This document shows, piece by piece, positions 54,700 through 64,000 of a stretch of DNA of 64,000 bases. The notes below the pieces were generated by a model. That model was not told the DNA's origin, searched no databases, and saw only the letters and a program-made list of their open reading frames with translations. How positions within the stretch are numbered: the first letter of the stretch is position 1; every line of letters begins with the position of its first letter. The position numbers were made by a program, and so were the translations under genes. The DNA comes from CAIWHR01 sp963709525 (GTDB lineage: Bacteria; Pseudomonadota; Gammaproteobacteria; Burkholderiales; Casimicrobiaceae), in contig CAVPXB010000014.1 in NCBI GenBank assembly GCA_963709525.1, positions 220,319-284,318 on the forward strand, written 5' to 3'.

Positions 54700-56010
54700 T
54701 CACGCCCGGGCTGCGCGCCCCCCGGACGATTCGCGCAGATAGCTTTCGGCCGCCGCGACCGCCTGGTAGGCGGTGGCGATCGCGATGCCCGCTCCGCTGC
54801 GCGAACGGATCCAATCCTGATGGGCGACGATGACGCCCGCGGCAAAGAGCCGTTCGCTGCAGGGCCGGCGGTCCCGCCCCAACGGTCTCGATTGAGCGTC
54901 GGTTTCGATGCCGGCCCGGTGGATGGCATGGCCGCGGACATCGGTGTAGCGCTCGCGATACCAATCGGCCCTGCCGGCCGGCTGCGTCACCGGCAGATCC
55001 AGCAGGTGCTCCCTGATCCCGTCCGGATGCGCTTCGAGACCGCCGCTCAAAAAGCGGCCGGTGGCGAGAATGACTGCGCGCGCGCGAATCCGGATCGGGC
55101 CGAAGCCGTCGCGCAGGTCCAGCGTCGCGCCTACACCGTCGAAGTGGAGCGCCGTGACCTTCTGCTGCGGGATCAGCGTCACCCCCTTCTTCGGCAGTGT
55201 CTGCTCGAGCAACTCGCGCAGCCGGACCCCCGGCACCGACGGCGGCATGGTCGGGATCTCGAAGATCCCGAGGCCGGTGAGATTCTCCAGATCCGCATGC
55301 ACGTCATCGGGCCGGTGCATGCCGAGGATCGCCGGGAGGCCGATCACCCTGGCCTGTCCGGCGACGCTCTTCAACGCTGCCGCCAGCTTTACGCGCGTGG
55401 CCGGCACCTCCAGCGCCCGCGCCATCACCTCGGGATAGATTTCGCCGCGACCCATGTCCGGGAAACCGATGCGCTGCGCGGCGAGGCCCGGCCAGCGATC
55501 GCCGAGATTGGCGACCACCTCACGGGCGCTGAAGCCCTTCAATCCCTCGAAGTCGACGATGACGCAGGCGGCTTTGGCGGCAAAGGCCCTTGGTCCGGCA
55601 GCCATGGTGGCGGGGACGCAGAGCGTCTGCTTCAGGGTGCCGGCGGGGGTCAGAGCGGTGATGTTGCGGTCTCCGGCACGGCTGTAGGCGATTCCGCTTT
55701 CGCCGAGAAAGCTCGTGAATTCGTCAAAGCCAGCGCGAATGTCGGCGGCGGCGATCCGGCTCAACGGATGGTTCGGTTGCGCTTGGCGCAGATTCTCGAG
55801 CGCCTGCCATGGGTCGGCGATGGCCACCGTTGAACCATCCAGCCGGCCCAGGAGGTCGAGATATCCGGTGGTGTAGGCCACCGCTCCGCTGTTGCCCGCG
55901 AGGGCGGTGCTGATCTTCCGGTTGACGGCGAATACCGACGCGGCAAAACCCGCGATCCCTGAACCGATCACGGCAAGTTCGGTGGTGAAGTTACGCGGCT
56001 GCTCGATCAT
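54700..56010 (-). CDS. glpB: Glycerol-3-phosphate dehydrogenase subunit B, anaerobic type
   Basis: A 436-residue GlpB-like flavoprotein. The N-terminal dinucleotide motif is ELAVIGSGIAGFAASVFAV, the middle has GLPAILGMHRPDDVHADL, and a second FAD contact is RAVILATGRFLSGGLEA. The C-terminus has FAAGVIVAHQDWIRSRSGAG. GlpB links the GlpA catalytic subunit to GlpC on the membrane. The ATG at 56010 matches the family start. One at 56067 would overlap glpA. It is third in the order glpC-glpA-glpB, the reverse of E. coli. The MITE lies beyond its stop. Confidence 0.85.
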   Translation of the reverse strand: MIEQPRNFTTELAVIGSGIAGFAASVFAVNRKISTALAGNSGAVAYTTGYLDLLGRLDGSTVAIADPWQALENLRQAQPNHPLSRIAAADIRAGFDEFTSFLGESGIAYSRAGDRNITALTPAGTLKQTLCVPATMAAGPRAFAAKAACVIVDFEGLKGFSAREVVANLGDRWPGLAAQRIGFPDMGRGEIYPEVMARALEVPATRVKLAAALKSVAGQARVIGLPAILGMHRPDDVHADLENLTGLGIFEIPTMPPSVPGVRLRELLEQTLPKKGVTLIPQQKVTALHFDGVGATLDLRDGFGPIRIRARAVILATGRFLSGGLEAHPDGIREHLLDLPVTQPAGRADWYRERYTDVRGHAIHRAGIETDAQSRPLGRDRRPCSERLFAAGVIVAHQDWIRSRSGAGIAIATAYQAVAAAESYLRESSGGRAARA

Positions 56011-56047
56011 CTTCGTGGGCGATCGTGGGGTGGATTCGAGGCGGGGA

Positions 56048-57658
56048 TCACTCGGCTTCCAGGGCATCGAGCCCCAGCAGCCCGCAATGCAGGGCTTCCG
56101 CCAGTTCCATCTGGGCGGCCTGCTGGCCCCAGATGACCAGACGCTGGCCCTTGAAGCGCTCGTCGAAGAAATCGCGCATGTGGACGAGGCCCGCAGCGTC
56201 CCGATAGTAGCCCTGGTCGTAGAGATAGGACGCGACGCGGATGCCGCAGAACGAGCCCTGGCAGGGGCCCTTCCCGACCCGCGAGCGCAGCGAGATCGCT
56301 TCGATGCTCATCTCTTCCGGCGCCTCGCCTGGCGGGGTCGCGACGATCTCGTCGATCGCCGACTGCGGCACCATTTCGCATTCGCAGAGAATCATGTCCC
56401 CTGGATTGTTGAGCCTGTACCAGATCTTCGGAGCGGCGCCGGGCTCGGTCCAGCGGCCGGCATCGCCGCCTGGCAGGGGAACGGTTGCGGTCGTGCCCGT
56501 CTGCCGATTGCCGAGTCTGGCGGCGACGAGGTCGGCGGCCTTCTCGGCCATCAGGCGGAACGTCGTGAGCTTGCCGCCGGTGATGGTGCAGAAGTTGGCG
56601 AGGCCCTGCGAGCGGTGGTCCATCAGCGCAAACCCTCTGCTGGCCGCGCGGTCGCTGGCGTTTCCGGTGCCTTGCAGCAGCGGGCGTACCCGTGAAAAGG
56701 CGCGGGTGTAGCGGGCGCCGGCCAGCGCCGGGATCATCGATGATCCCTCGCGGATGTTGCGGTCGATCTCCTCCACGGTGGGCGCGACGTGGTCCAGGTC
56801 CTGGATTCGCGTCGAAGTGGTGCCGAGGATCGAAACCGTCCCGCCAGGCACCAGGATGTCGCCATCGCCGGGCGGGCGCAGCCGGTTGACGACGTGGCGG
56901 GCCATCCGGTCGTGGTTGACCAGCAGCGTGCCCTTCGCATACAGCAGATCGACGTCGGTGCAGCCGGCCAGGCGCGCGATGTTCATCGCCCACGCCCCGC
57001 CCGCGTTGACCACCTGCCGGGCGCGGATCACCAGCGGCGCGTGGGTTCGGTTGTCGCGACAGAGGGCGGAACGGATCTCGCCATCGGTGATCTCGAAATG
57101 CAGGAGCTCGGTGTGGGACCGGTAGACGCTGCCGTTGGTGAGCCGGGCTTGATCCACATTCGCCAGTGCGAGGTGAAAGGGATCGACGGTGGCGTCCGGA
57201 ACCCGGTAGGCCCTGACCAACCGGTCCGAGAGGTGTGGTTCGAGCTTCCGCGCTTCGGCCACCGTCAGCGCATCGCAAGGAATCGCCGCGCGGCGACAAA
57301 GCTCGGGAAATTGCTCGGCGAAACCGGGATCATCGCCTTCGACGGCAACGAACAGGCCGCCGGTGGCCTCGATGCAATGCGGGGCCATCCGCTTCAGCAG
57401 CTCGTTCTCCTGCCGGCATTCGATCGCCGCCTCGAGATCGGTCGAGACGTAGCGGGCACCCGAATGCAGGAGGCCGTGATTGCCGCCCGAGGCGCCGGCG
57501 CAAAGATCGATCTTGTCGATGAGGATGGTGTGGATGCCGCGCAGCGCGAGGTCGCGCATGATCCCGGTGCCGGTCACTCCGCCGCCGATGATCAGCACCT
57601 CCGTTTCGAGGCTCGTTGCGGCAGAGGATGCGGGATGGCTCGGGGAGATCGTGCTCAT
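56048..57658 (-). CDS. glpA: Glycerol-3-phosphate dehydrogenase subunit A, anaerobic type
   Basis: A 536-residue GlpA/GlpD-type FAD enzyme. Its FAD site is EVLIIGGGVTGTGIMRDLAL, followed by GGNHGLLHSGARYVSTDLEA. The central part has RPLLQGTG, DHRSQGLANFCTITGGKLTT, and a C-terminal BFD-like [2Fe-2S] domain has CECEMV and CQGSFCG. It oxidises sn-glycerol-3-phosphate to dihydroxyacetone phosphate, passing electrons through GlpB and GlpC to quinone. It lies 49 bp after glpC. It has full length for the anaerobic form. Confidence 0.9.
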   Translation of the reverse strand: MSTISPSHPASSAATSLETEVLIIGGGVTGTGIMRDLALRGIHTILIDKIDLCAGASGGNHGLLHSGARYVSTDLEAAIECRQENELLKRMAPHCIEATGGLFVAVEGDDPGFAEQFPELCRRAAIPCDALTVAEARKLEPHLSDRLVRAYRVPDATVDPFHLALANVDQARLTNGSVYRSHTELLHFEITDGEIRSALCRDNRTHAPLVIRARQVVNAGGAWAMNIARLAGCTDVDLLYAKGTLLVNHDRMARHVVNRLRPPGDGDILVPGGTVSILGTTSTRIQDLDHVAPTVEEIDRNIREGSSMIPALAGARYTRAFSRVRPLLQGTGNASDRAASRGFALMDHRSQGLANFCTITGGKLTTFRLMAEKAADLVAARLGNRQTGTTATVPLPGGDAGRWTEPGAAPKIWYRLNNPGDMILCECEMVPQSAIDEIVATPPGEAPEEMSIEAISLRSRVGKGPCQGSFCGIRVASYLYDQGYYRDAAGLVHMRDFFDERFKGQRLVIWGQQAAQMELAEALHCGLLGLDALEAE

Positions 57659-57707
57659 GGCGATTATGTTTGGGTTGCGCCGCGGCGGCCGGCGAACGCC
57701 GACCCGG

Positions 57708-58988
57708 TCAGTCGATCAAGGCCCGCAGATCCGGTCCGAGGTAGTGGCGCTCGTTCTTGCCGAGGATGCCCAGCGAGAGGCACATGAGCGTCCAGAAATG
57801 GACAACTCCGTAGTTGCCGCCGTAGAAGCGGCCGATGTCCTCGATCTGGGAGTGGCAGTTGTGGCACGGCGTGAGGACATAGGCGGCGCGGGTGGCGGCG
57901 ATCTGGTCGAACTTGCGCTTGCCGTAGGTGCGTCGATGGTCGGTCATTCCCGCCTGAAGGAAGCCGCCGCCCCCGCCGCAGCAGTAGTTGGCGCTGCGGT
58001 TGGGCTGCATGTCGACGAAGTTTTCCTCGCCGACCAGGGTCCTGACGACGAAGCGCATGTCGTCGGCCATCGCATCGCCGTACGACTTGCGCACGATCAT
58101 GCAGGGATCCTGGACGGTGAACCTGATGCCCTTGGTGTTCCACCTGGAATTGATCGGCAGCCTGCCTTCCCGGATCCACCGGGCATAGTAGGTGATCAGG
58201 CTGTCCATTTCGAAACGAGCGTCCAGGCCGAAGCGCTTGACGCCTTGCCACATCGTGTAATAGCTGTGACCGCACTCGGTATTGAGCCACACCTGGCAGC
58301 CGAGATCGTTCACCGCGTCGACGCGTTTCTTGATGACGTTGCGCCAAGCCTCCTCGTCGCCGGTGAACATGCAGAAGTTCTCCGCCGCCCAGCCCTTGGA
58401 CGAATAGGTCCAGTCGGCGCCGACGAGATCGAGGATCTTCCACAGCGGAACCATCTCGTCCGGCTCGCTCATCGGTTCGCGGGAGTTCTGGTTGACGAAG
58501 AAGTGCGCTCCCTGCTTGTCCATCGGGGCTTTGAGGTGTTGAAAGCCCGGTTGGTCCGCCCGGACTTCCTCCAGCACATCGTCGACGACGAGCACGAAAT
58601 CGTCCGGCGGCATGCCCATCGCGCTGGTCGAAGCGCCGAGTTGCGTGAGCTGGCAGGAGCGCGCAATCCCTTTCGGCTTCTTGTCGCTCGGCCAGTTGCC
58701 GCGGGCGAGAAACACCAGCTGCGAGATGTCGATGTTCATCGGACAGACATACTCGCAGCGCTTGCACAGCGTGCAGCACCAGACCCAGCGCGTGGTCGAC
58801 AGCTCCTCGTCCATCCCGAGCATGGCCATGCGGATGAACTTGCGCGGATCCATGTTCTCGAGCCCCGATGCCGGGCACCCGGAGGAACAGAGTCCGCACG
58901 TCAGGCAGGCGTCGAAATTGGCGCCTGGCGGAAGCAAATCGAGCGCTGCTTCCTTGAAGTTGATGGTGGCTATCGCGGTTTCCGCCAT
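57708..58988 (-). CDS. glpC: GlpC-like iron-sulfur subunit with CCG domains
   Basis: A 426-residue protein with two ferredoxin clusters (CLTCGLCSSGCPASG and CCTLCKRCEYVCPMN) and two CCG-type domains (LNTECGHSYYTMW, CCGGGGGFLQAGM, LTPCHNCHSQIED). The ATG at 58988 follows GAGGAAC. GlpC anchors GlpAB and delivers electrons to quinone. The resemblance to HdrD/DsrK-type proteins is strong, so a heterodisulfide-reductase-like role cannot be excluded, but its place directly before glpA favours GlpC. Confidence 0.8.
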   Translation of the reverse strand: MAETAIATINFKEAALDLLPPGANFDACLTCGLCSSGCPASGLENMDPRKFIRMAMLGMDEELSTTRWVWCCTLCKRCEYVCPMNIDISQLVFLARGNWPSDKKPKGIARSCQLTQLGASTSAMGMPPDDFVLVVDDVLEEVRADQPGFQHLKAPMDKQGAHFFVNQNSREPMSEPDEMVPLWKILDLVGADWTYSSKGWAAENFCMFTGDEEAWRNVIKKRVDAVNDLGCQVWLNTECGHSYYTMWQGVKRFGLDARFEMDSLITYYARWIREGRLPINSRWNTKGIRFTVQDPCMIVRKSYGDAMADDMRFVVRTLVGEENFVDMQPNRSANYCCGGGGGFLQAGMTDHRRTYGKRKFDQIAATRAAYVLTPCHNCHSQIEDIGRFYGGNYGVVHFWTLMCLSLGILGKNERHYLGPDLRALID

Positions 58989-59108
58989 GTTCCTCGTCCC
59001 GTCGGCGGCGCCCGGTGGCCCCGCAAGAATCACTGCCGTCATTGTTCCAATTTCCGGCGGGATTTGATACCCCGATTTCGGGTGTCCGCGTCCGAATGTC
59101 GCAACCGG

Positions 59109-60023
59109 CTATGCCGCCGAGGGTTCGCGCTTCGCAAGCAGCGCCTTGCCGGCGCGCGATACCGGCGATCGGCCGAGTACCCCGGAGATGAAAGCGCCCG
59201 CGTCGACGAGCCGGTCGATATCGATGCCCGTCTCGATGCCCAGGCCGTTCAGCATGAACACCACGTCTTCGGTCGCGACATTGCCGGTGGCGCCCTTCGC
59301 GTACGGGCATCCGCCGAGGCCGGCGATGCTGGTATCGAACGCGTGGATGCCCATTTCCAGACAGGCGTAGATGTTGGCGAGCGCCTGTCCATAGGTGTCG
59401 TGAAAATGGCCGCTGACCTCGTGCAGCGGATAGTGCTTCAACGCCCGCTCCATCACCGCCTGCACCCGGCGCGGAGTCCCGACACCGATGGTGTCAGCCA
59501 CGCCGCAGTGATCGACGCCGATGCCCTTCATCAGTTTCACGACGCGCTCCACGTCGTCGGCGCTGACATCCCCCTGGTAGGGACAACCGACCGTGCACGA
59601 GATCGCGCCGCGAACGTTGATGCGATGTGCGTGCGCAGCCTCAACCACCGGACCGAATCGCTGGATCGACTCCTCGATCGAACAGTTGATATTGCGTTGG
59701 CTGAACGCTTCGCTGGCAGCGCCGAAGACGACGATTTCGTCGGGTTTGCTCGCCAGCGCCGACTCGAATCCCTTCATGTTCGGCGTGAGCACGGAATAGC
59801 GAACACCAGCCAGGCGCCTCACGCCGGCCATCACCGCGGCGTTATCCGCCATCTGCGGCACCCACTTCGGACTCACGAAACTGGTGACCTCGATCGCGCG
59901 CAGACCGGTCGCCTGAAGGCGCTCCACCAGTTCGACCTTGTGCTCGGTCAGGACCTGCTGCTTCTCGTTCTGCAGGCCATCGCGCGGACCGACATCGAGG
60001 ATGCTTACTCGGGATGGAAACAT
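59109..60023 (-). CDS. Hydroxymethylglutaryl-CoA lyase
   Basis: A 304-residue HMGL-family enzyme. The catalytic region DVGPRDGLQNEKQQV (Arg and Asp) is near residue 11, HFHDTYGQALANI near 230 provides metal-binding His, and the signature GLGGCPYAKGATGNVATED carries the active cysteine. It splits HMG-CoA into acetyl-CoA and acetoacetate. The ATG at 60023 follows GGAGG. It lies downstream of class II HMG-CoA reductase, consistent with mevalonate breakdown, although the enzyme could also serve leucine catabolism. Confidence 0.93.
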   Translation of the reverse strand: MFPSRVSILDVGPRDGLQNEKQQVLTEHKVELVERLQATGLRAIEVTSFVSPKWVPQMADNAAVMAGVRRLAGVRYSVLTPNMKGFESALASKPDEIVVFGAASEAFSQRNINCSIEESIQRFGPVVEAAHAHRINVRGAISCTVGCPYQGDVSADDVERVVKLMKGIGVDHCGVADTIGVGTPRRVQAVMERALKHYPLHEVSGHFHDTYGQALANIYACLEMGIHAFDTSIAGLGGCPYAKGATGNVATEDVVFMLNGLGIETGIDIDRLVDAGAFISGVLGRSPVSRAGKALLAKREPSAA

Positions 60024-60179
60024 GGCACAAACCTCCACTGCCGATGCGGCACAGAGAAAATTGAACTATCGCAGAAATGCGTTCAGGCGCCAAAGCGTCC
60101 GCCTGCTGGCAGGTGTTCGCGGCCGAAAGCCTCCGGCTGCCGCAGGCGGCGCACGGTGGAGGGCATGCAGGAGCGCCCG

Positions 60180-61473
60180 TCAGGCGATGGCGCGCAGCTT
60201 CTTGACGCTCTTCGGCCACGTCGATGCGCACCTTGCCGCTGGCGACCAGCACCCTGGCGACCGCGTCGACTTCGGTGCCCACGGCGCCGGCGGCCACGGC
60301 GACCTGCCGGGCGTGCAGGGCCATGTGGCCGGACTGGATGCCCTCGGTGGCCAGCGCCCGCAGCGCGGCCAGGTTCTGGGCGAGGCCGACGCTGACGGCG
60401 ATGGCCGCCAGGTCCCGGGCGGACGACACGCCGAGCACCTTCAGGCACGCCTGCGCCGCGGGGTGACTGCGGGTCGTCCCGCCGACGGTGCCGAGGGCAA
60501 GCGGCAGGGCGAGCGTCCCGGCGAGATCGCCGGCATCGTCGACGGTCCACGTGCTGAGCGATCGATAGCGACCGTCGCGCGCGGCGTAGGCGTGCGCGCC
60601 GGCCTCGGCGGCGCGCCAGTCGTTGCCGGTGGCGATCACGATCGGGTCGATCCCGTTCATGATGCCCTTGTTGTGCGTGGCGGCGCGGTAGGGGTCGACG
60701 GCCGCCAGCGCTGCGGCCTCGGCGATGCGCCGGGCGACGAGGGGACCGGGCACACCGTCACGCTCGATCGCCGTCGCCGGCACCCGGCAGCTCGCCCGCG
60801 CCACGCGCCGGTCGGCGAGGTTGGACAGGATGCGCAGCACCACGCGTCCGCCTGTGAGGCGGGCGATGAGCGGCGCGACCGCCTCACGGACCGTGTTGAC
60901 GGAGTTGGCGCCCATGGCGTCGCGGGTGTCGACGATGATGTGGGTGATGAGCATCGGACCCGAGAGCGTGTCGATCACCCGCACCTCGAGTTCGCGAAAG
61001 CCGCCGCCCAGCTTGACCAGCAGCGGATCACATTCGTCGCAGATGCTGCGGATCTCGTCGACGTGCTCAGGATCTCCAGCCGCGCGTGCGCCGGGTCGGG
61101 CACACGGACCAACTGGATCTGCGCGATCATCAGCGCGCCGGACATCGAGGTGATGAAGCCGCAGGCGTCGTAACACTGGCGAGCCGCATTGCAGACCGCG
61201 GCAACGACCGACGACTCCTCGGTCGCCATCGGCACCAGCACATCCCGCCCGTCGATGCGCATGCTTGGTGGCGATGCCAGACGGAATGTTGATCGTCCCG
61301 ATGACGTTCTCGATCAGATGGTTGATCAGTTCCTGCGACACGTTGCCGGTGTTCGCCAGCAGGGCACGGTCCTCGTCGCTCAAGGCGGTGAACTCGCCTA
61401 CCTGACGAATGCGCTCCGGCACCGATTGTTTGTGGAAGCCCGAGAGGCGACTGCTGCGTGCGGTTTGGTTCAT
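60180..61473 (-). CDS. Class II HMG-CoA reductase, mevalonate-degrading type (several frame shifts)
   Basis: About 430 residues are recovered by joining three frames. The start MNQTARSSRLSGFHKQSVPE leads to ENVIGTINIPSGIATK. The segment DGRDVLVPMATEESSVVAAV to PDPAHARLEIL is in a second frame (joins near 61265 and 61065). The rest returns to the first frame (DAMGANSVNTVREAV; HNKGIMNGIDPIVIATGNDW; SGHMALHARQVA with the catalytic His). A last shift near 60212 gives VKKLRAIA and the stop at 60180. Class II enzymes usually oxidise mevalonate to HMG-CoA with NAD+. It is followed by HMG-CoA lyase and preceded by TRAP genes. Errors in sequence are likely. Confidence 0.82.
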
Positions 61474-61482
61474 GGCAAGTCC

Positions 61483-62793
61483 TCATTGATGCGCCATCAT
61501 CAGGCGCGGAAGGAAGGTGACCAGGTCCGGCCACACGGCGGCGATCAGCATCGCGAGCAGCTGGAGCAGGAAGAACGGCAGCACACCACGGTAGACCTGG
61601 TCCATGCCGATGTGTTTCGGCAACGTGGCCTTGATGTAGAACAGCGTGTAGCCGAAGGGCGGGCTGATGTAGCCGGTCTGGATGGCGATGGCGTACAGCA
61701 CGCCGAACCAGATTTCATCGAAGCCGAGCGCCTTGACGATGGGCATGAACACCGGCACGGTGAGCAGGATGATGCCGATCTCGTCGAGGACGGTGCCGAG
61801 AAGATCAGCAACGCCATCATGGCCGCGAGAATGACCCAGCGGTTGACCTGCATGCCCTGAATGAGTCCCAACAGGGTGTCCGCCCCGCCGAGCCCGGTAA
61901 AGATGGCGACGTAGGCCTTGGCGCCGAGCGTGATCCACAGGATCATCGAAGTCGCCTTCAGCGCGTCGACCCCCGCATCGCGCAGGAGCTGCACGTTGAC
62001 GCGACGAGCCAGCAACGCCGGGATGAGGGCGCCCACCACGCCGATCGCGGCGGACTCGGTGGGAGTCGCCACACCGAAGAAGATCGAACCCAGGATCAGC
62101 ACGATAGCGGGTCGGGATGACCAGTGCCTTGAGCGAAGCGAGTTTCTCCCGCAGCGACACACTGGATTTCGACGCGTCCAGCGGCAGGCGTTCGGGCTGC
62201 AGAAGACCGATGATGATGATGTAAGCGATGTAAAGAGCTGCCAGCAGCAGGCCCGGGACGATACCGGCAATCAGCATCTTGCCAATCGATACCTGCGCAG
62301 TGACCGCATAGACGATGGTCAGAACGGAAGGCGGGATCAGGATGCCCAGCGTGCCCGACGCGCAGATCGTGCCAGCGCAAGCCTGGGGTCATATTTGCGG
62401 CGCAGCATCTCGGGCAGGGCCAGCATGCCCATGGCCGTTACGGCGGCCCCGACGACGCCGGTCATCGCCGCCATCACCGCGCAGATGACGACGGTGCCGA
62501 TGGCGAGCCCCCCGCGTGCGCCGACCACACTTCCATCGCCCGGTACAACTTTCGATCACACCGGAGCGCTGGAGGATGCAGGCCATCAGGATGTACAGCG
62601 GGATGGCCAGCAGCGCCTCCGACTTCATGGTGTCGAAGATCTGCAACACCAGTACGACCACGGCGCTTTCGTTCCACAGGGTGATGGTGAACAGAAGCGA
62701 CAGCCCGCCGAGCACGAAGGCGATCGGCAGCCCGGTGAGCATGAACAGCGTCAGCCCCCCGAACATCAGCACCAGAATCATCGTGGAACTCAT
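61483..62793 (-). CDS. TRAP transporter large permease DctM-like (heavily frame-broken)
   Basis: Pieces of one roughly 435-residue DctM protein lie in order on the minus strand but in alternating frames: MILVLMFGGLTLFMLTGLPI at the start (62793); AIGTVVICAVMAAMTGVVGA; MLIAGIVPGLLLAALYIAYI; a segment with SIFFGVATPTESAAIGVVGA; IIWFGVLYAIAIQTGYISPP-like region; and LMMAHQ at the end (61483). Frame changes fall near 62550, 62518, 62370, 62110 and 61800. DctM is the channel of TRAP carboxylate importers. So many breaks suggest poor sequence, or real decay. It overlaps DctQ by 4 bp. Confidence 0.75.
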
Positions 62794-63389
62794 TCGACGA
62801 TCCCCGCTTCGACGGGCGTATGCGTCTCTGGAGTGCGCCCGTATACCAGCCGCGCCATTTCCGCGAGCGCCTGCAGCATCATCAGCAACAGCGCCAGCGG
62901 CACGACCAGCTTGGCTGGCCAGATCGGCGGATTCCACGCCGAAAAACTGGTCTCGCGGTATTGCAGCGCGCTGTACGCGGCGGGCACGCTGAGAAGAGCA
63001 GGATGGCGCAGAAAGCGATGATCACCGGGAAGTTCAGAGGTCGAACCGCGGTTCCACTCCGTACTCAAGCGCTGCCGCACCACATCGAGCGCGACGTGCC
63101 CGTGAAGGTGCAACAGGTAGGGACCGCCAAGCAGGAAATAGGGGCCGAACAGCAGCACTGCCAGTTCCATCGCCCACACCGTCGGCGCATTGAACCCGTA
63201 GCGCGCGATCACTTCGTAGACCATGACGGGCACCACAATGGCCATGAGCCAGACGGTGATGCGAAAGACGAGGTGATTGAACCGCGTAACAGCGGTCGTT
63301 GCCAAGTGGTCAGACCAACGTGGCACGGGCTTCTCCGGTGAATCCTCGAAGGTCGCCGCGGCCAGCACCGCGACGACCCGAGTGTGCAC
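62790..63389 (-). CDS. TRAP transporter small permease DctQ-like (two compensating shifts)
   Basis: A DctQ-type four-helix membrane protein of about 199 residues. Early helices include FRITVWLMAIVVPVMVYEVI and AVLLFGPYFLLGGPYLL, and the last IWPAKLVVPLALLLMMLQAL. Between about 63040 and 62995 the expected third helix (NFPVIIAFCAILLFSACP) is in a different frame, so two nearby compensating indels are present. DctQ pairs with DctM. The GTG at 63389 directly follows the DctP stop. It is preceded on the strand by DctP and overlaps DctM by 4 bp. Confidence 0.75.
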   Translation of the reverse strand: MHTRVVAVLAAATFEDSPEKPVPRWSDHLATTAVTRFNHLVFRITVWLMAIVVPVMVYEVIARYGFNAPTVWAMELAVLLFGPYFLLGGPYLLHLHGHVALDVVRQRLSTEWNRGSTSELPGDHRFLRHPALLSVPAAYSALQYRETSFSAWNPPIWPAKLVVPLALLLMMLQALAEMARLVYGRTPETHTPVEAGIVE

Positions 63390-64000
63390 TCAGCTCAGCA
63401 GGCCGAGTTCCTTCATGAACGCCATCTGGCTGTCCAAGGCCTTGGTCGCGAGCGGGTCGTTCTTCGTGGCCACGCGCCACGCCGCCACCGCCTTCGGACG
63501 CGCGGCGGCCACATCCGCCGGGATCCAGCTGGATGATCTCGCAACCCTTCTGGCGATACTTCACGAGGGAGGCCACGTCGGTGACGATCATGTGCTGCCG
63601 CAGTGCGCCCGATACCTCGCGCGCCGACACCGCCAGCGCGGCTTTGAACTCGGCCGGCAGCTTGTCGTAGGCGGCGCGATTGGCCACGTAGCAAGTCGCC
63701 GTCGTCGGCTGGTGGAAGCCGGGCAGGATCACGTATTTCGCCACTTCGGCCAAACCGGCCTCGAAGTTTGCGGTCAGATCCCCACGATCGGCGATGTCGA
63801 TGACGCCCTTGTCGAGTGCCGAGTACGCCTTCTTCCGGTGGGCGGTGGCGCGGCGAAGACAGGCCATCTTCGCCGCCATCACCGAGGTGCCGTCCGACGA
63901 AGCGCGCCCCTTCTTGCCGGCAAAATCGGCCATCTTGCGCAGCGGGACCTTGGAGTGGATCGGCTCCTGCCCATACACGGTCGGCGCGATGTAATACAGG
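63390..64000 (-). CDS. TRAP transporter solute-binding protein DctP-like (5' end outside window)
   Basis: About 203 codons of the C-terminal part of a TRAP receptor (YGQEPIHSKVPLRKMADFAG; ALDKGVIDIADRGDLTANFE; YVANRAAYDKLPAEFKAAL; VASLVKYRQKGCEIIQL). One frame shift near 63520 separates this from the true end KNDPLATKALDSQMAFMKEL plus GLLS, stop at 63390-63392. The signal peptide and first part are beyond 64000. With HMG-CoA reductase and lyase downstream, mevalonate is the most natural ligand, but that is inferred from the operon. Confidence 0.78.

Noticed and set aside
57708..58988. Reading the GlpC-like gene as a second dsrK or an sHdr subunit
   Set aside because: It is directly followed by glpA and glpB on the same strand and no other hdr-type gene is nearby. 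The similarity is explained by shared CCG domains.

Overview
The window looks like a piece of a high-GC betaproteobacterial (probably Burkholderiales-type) genome from a chemolithotrophic or mixotrophic sulfur oxidizer. The reasons are a complete reverse-type dissimilatory sulfite reductase (rDsr) locus with DsrEFH and DsrL, a membrane-bound sulfite dehydrogenase SoeABC, a Bug-type (TctC-like) solute receptor, and a GC-rich hairpin repeat of the kind common in Burkholderiales. I see no tRNA, rRNA or CRISPR array.

Layout. (1) 1-8.9 kb: a sugar-catabolism block. It holds a partial SAF-domain (UxaA-type) gene, a frame-broken FucI/AraA-fold isomerase-like gene, a transaldolase-like aldolase, a DUF4867-like protein, a DeoR regulator, and an ABC sugar importer (ATPase, binding protein, two permeases). 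(2) 9.1-13.3 kb: sulfur-carrier genes. tusA and dsrE2 are on the plus strand. A probable minus-strand operon encodes a small protein, a Cas6/Cmx6-like RAMP protein, a cysteine-less DsrC paralogue, a double TusA, an unknown protein and a TauD-like dioxygenase. (3) 13.65-26.8 kb: dsrABEFHCMKLJOP followed by one open frame joining DsrN, DsrR and a uroporphyrinogen-III methyltransferase. (4) 26.8-39.5 kb: soeABC, a TauE/SafE exporter, a small membrane protein, a universal stress protein, an SQR-like flavoprotein, a CMD-Rieske fusion, a YeiH-type exporter with two small membrane proteins, and a CbiX/SirB chelatase. (5) 39.5-54.5 kb: a second sugar/sugar-acid block with an Ldh-type dehydrogenase, a Bug receptor, UxaA-type large and SAF proteins, a GntR regulator, a second ABC importer, a NagB-like deaminase, a 2-hydroxyacid dehydrogenase, a YdjC-like deacetylase and two Gfo/Idh/MocA oxidoreductases. 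(6) 54.5-64 kb: a MITE-like element, glpCAB, and a mevalonate-catabolism set (HMG-CoA lyase, class II HMG-CoA reductase, TRAP transporter) running off the right edge.

How it fits together. Sulfur is relayed through TusA, DsrE2, DsrEFH and DsrC to DsrAB. DsrMKJOP and DsrL exchange electrons. The sulfite formed is oxidised by SoeABC or exported by TauE. SUMT, the CbiX/SirB chelatase and DsrN supply siroheme(-amide). The two sugar blocks share a near-identical 355-360 bp segment and a repeated ATATCATNNATATCAY motif, suggesting one GntR regulon.

Caution. At least a dozen genes are broken by single-base frame shifts, several in otherwise intact essential-looking genes such as dsrP. They become dense beyond 60 kb. 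I read most of them as sequence or assembly errors, but cannot exclude real gene decay.
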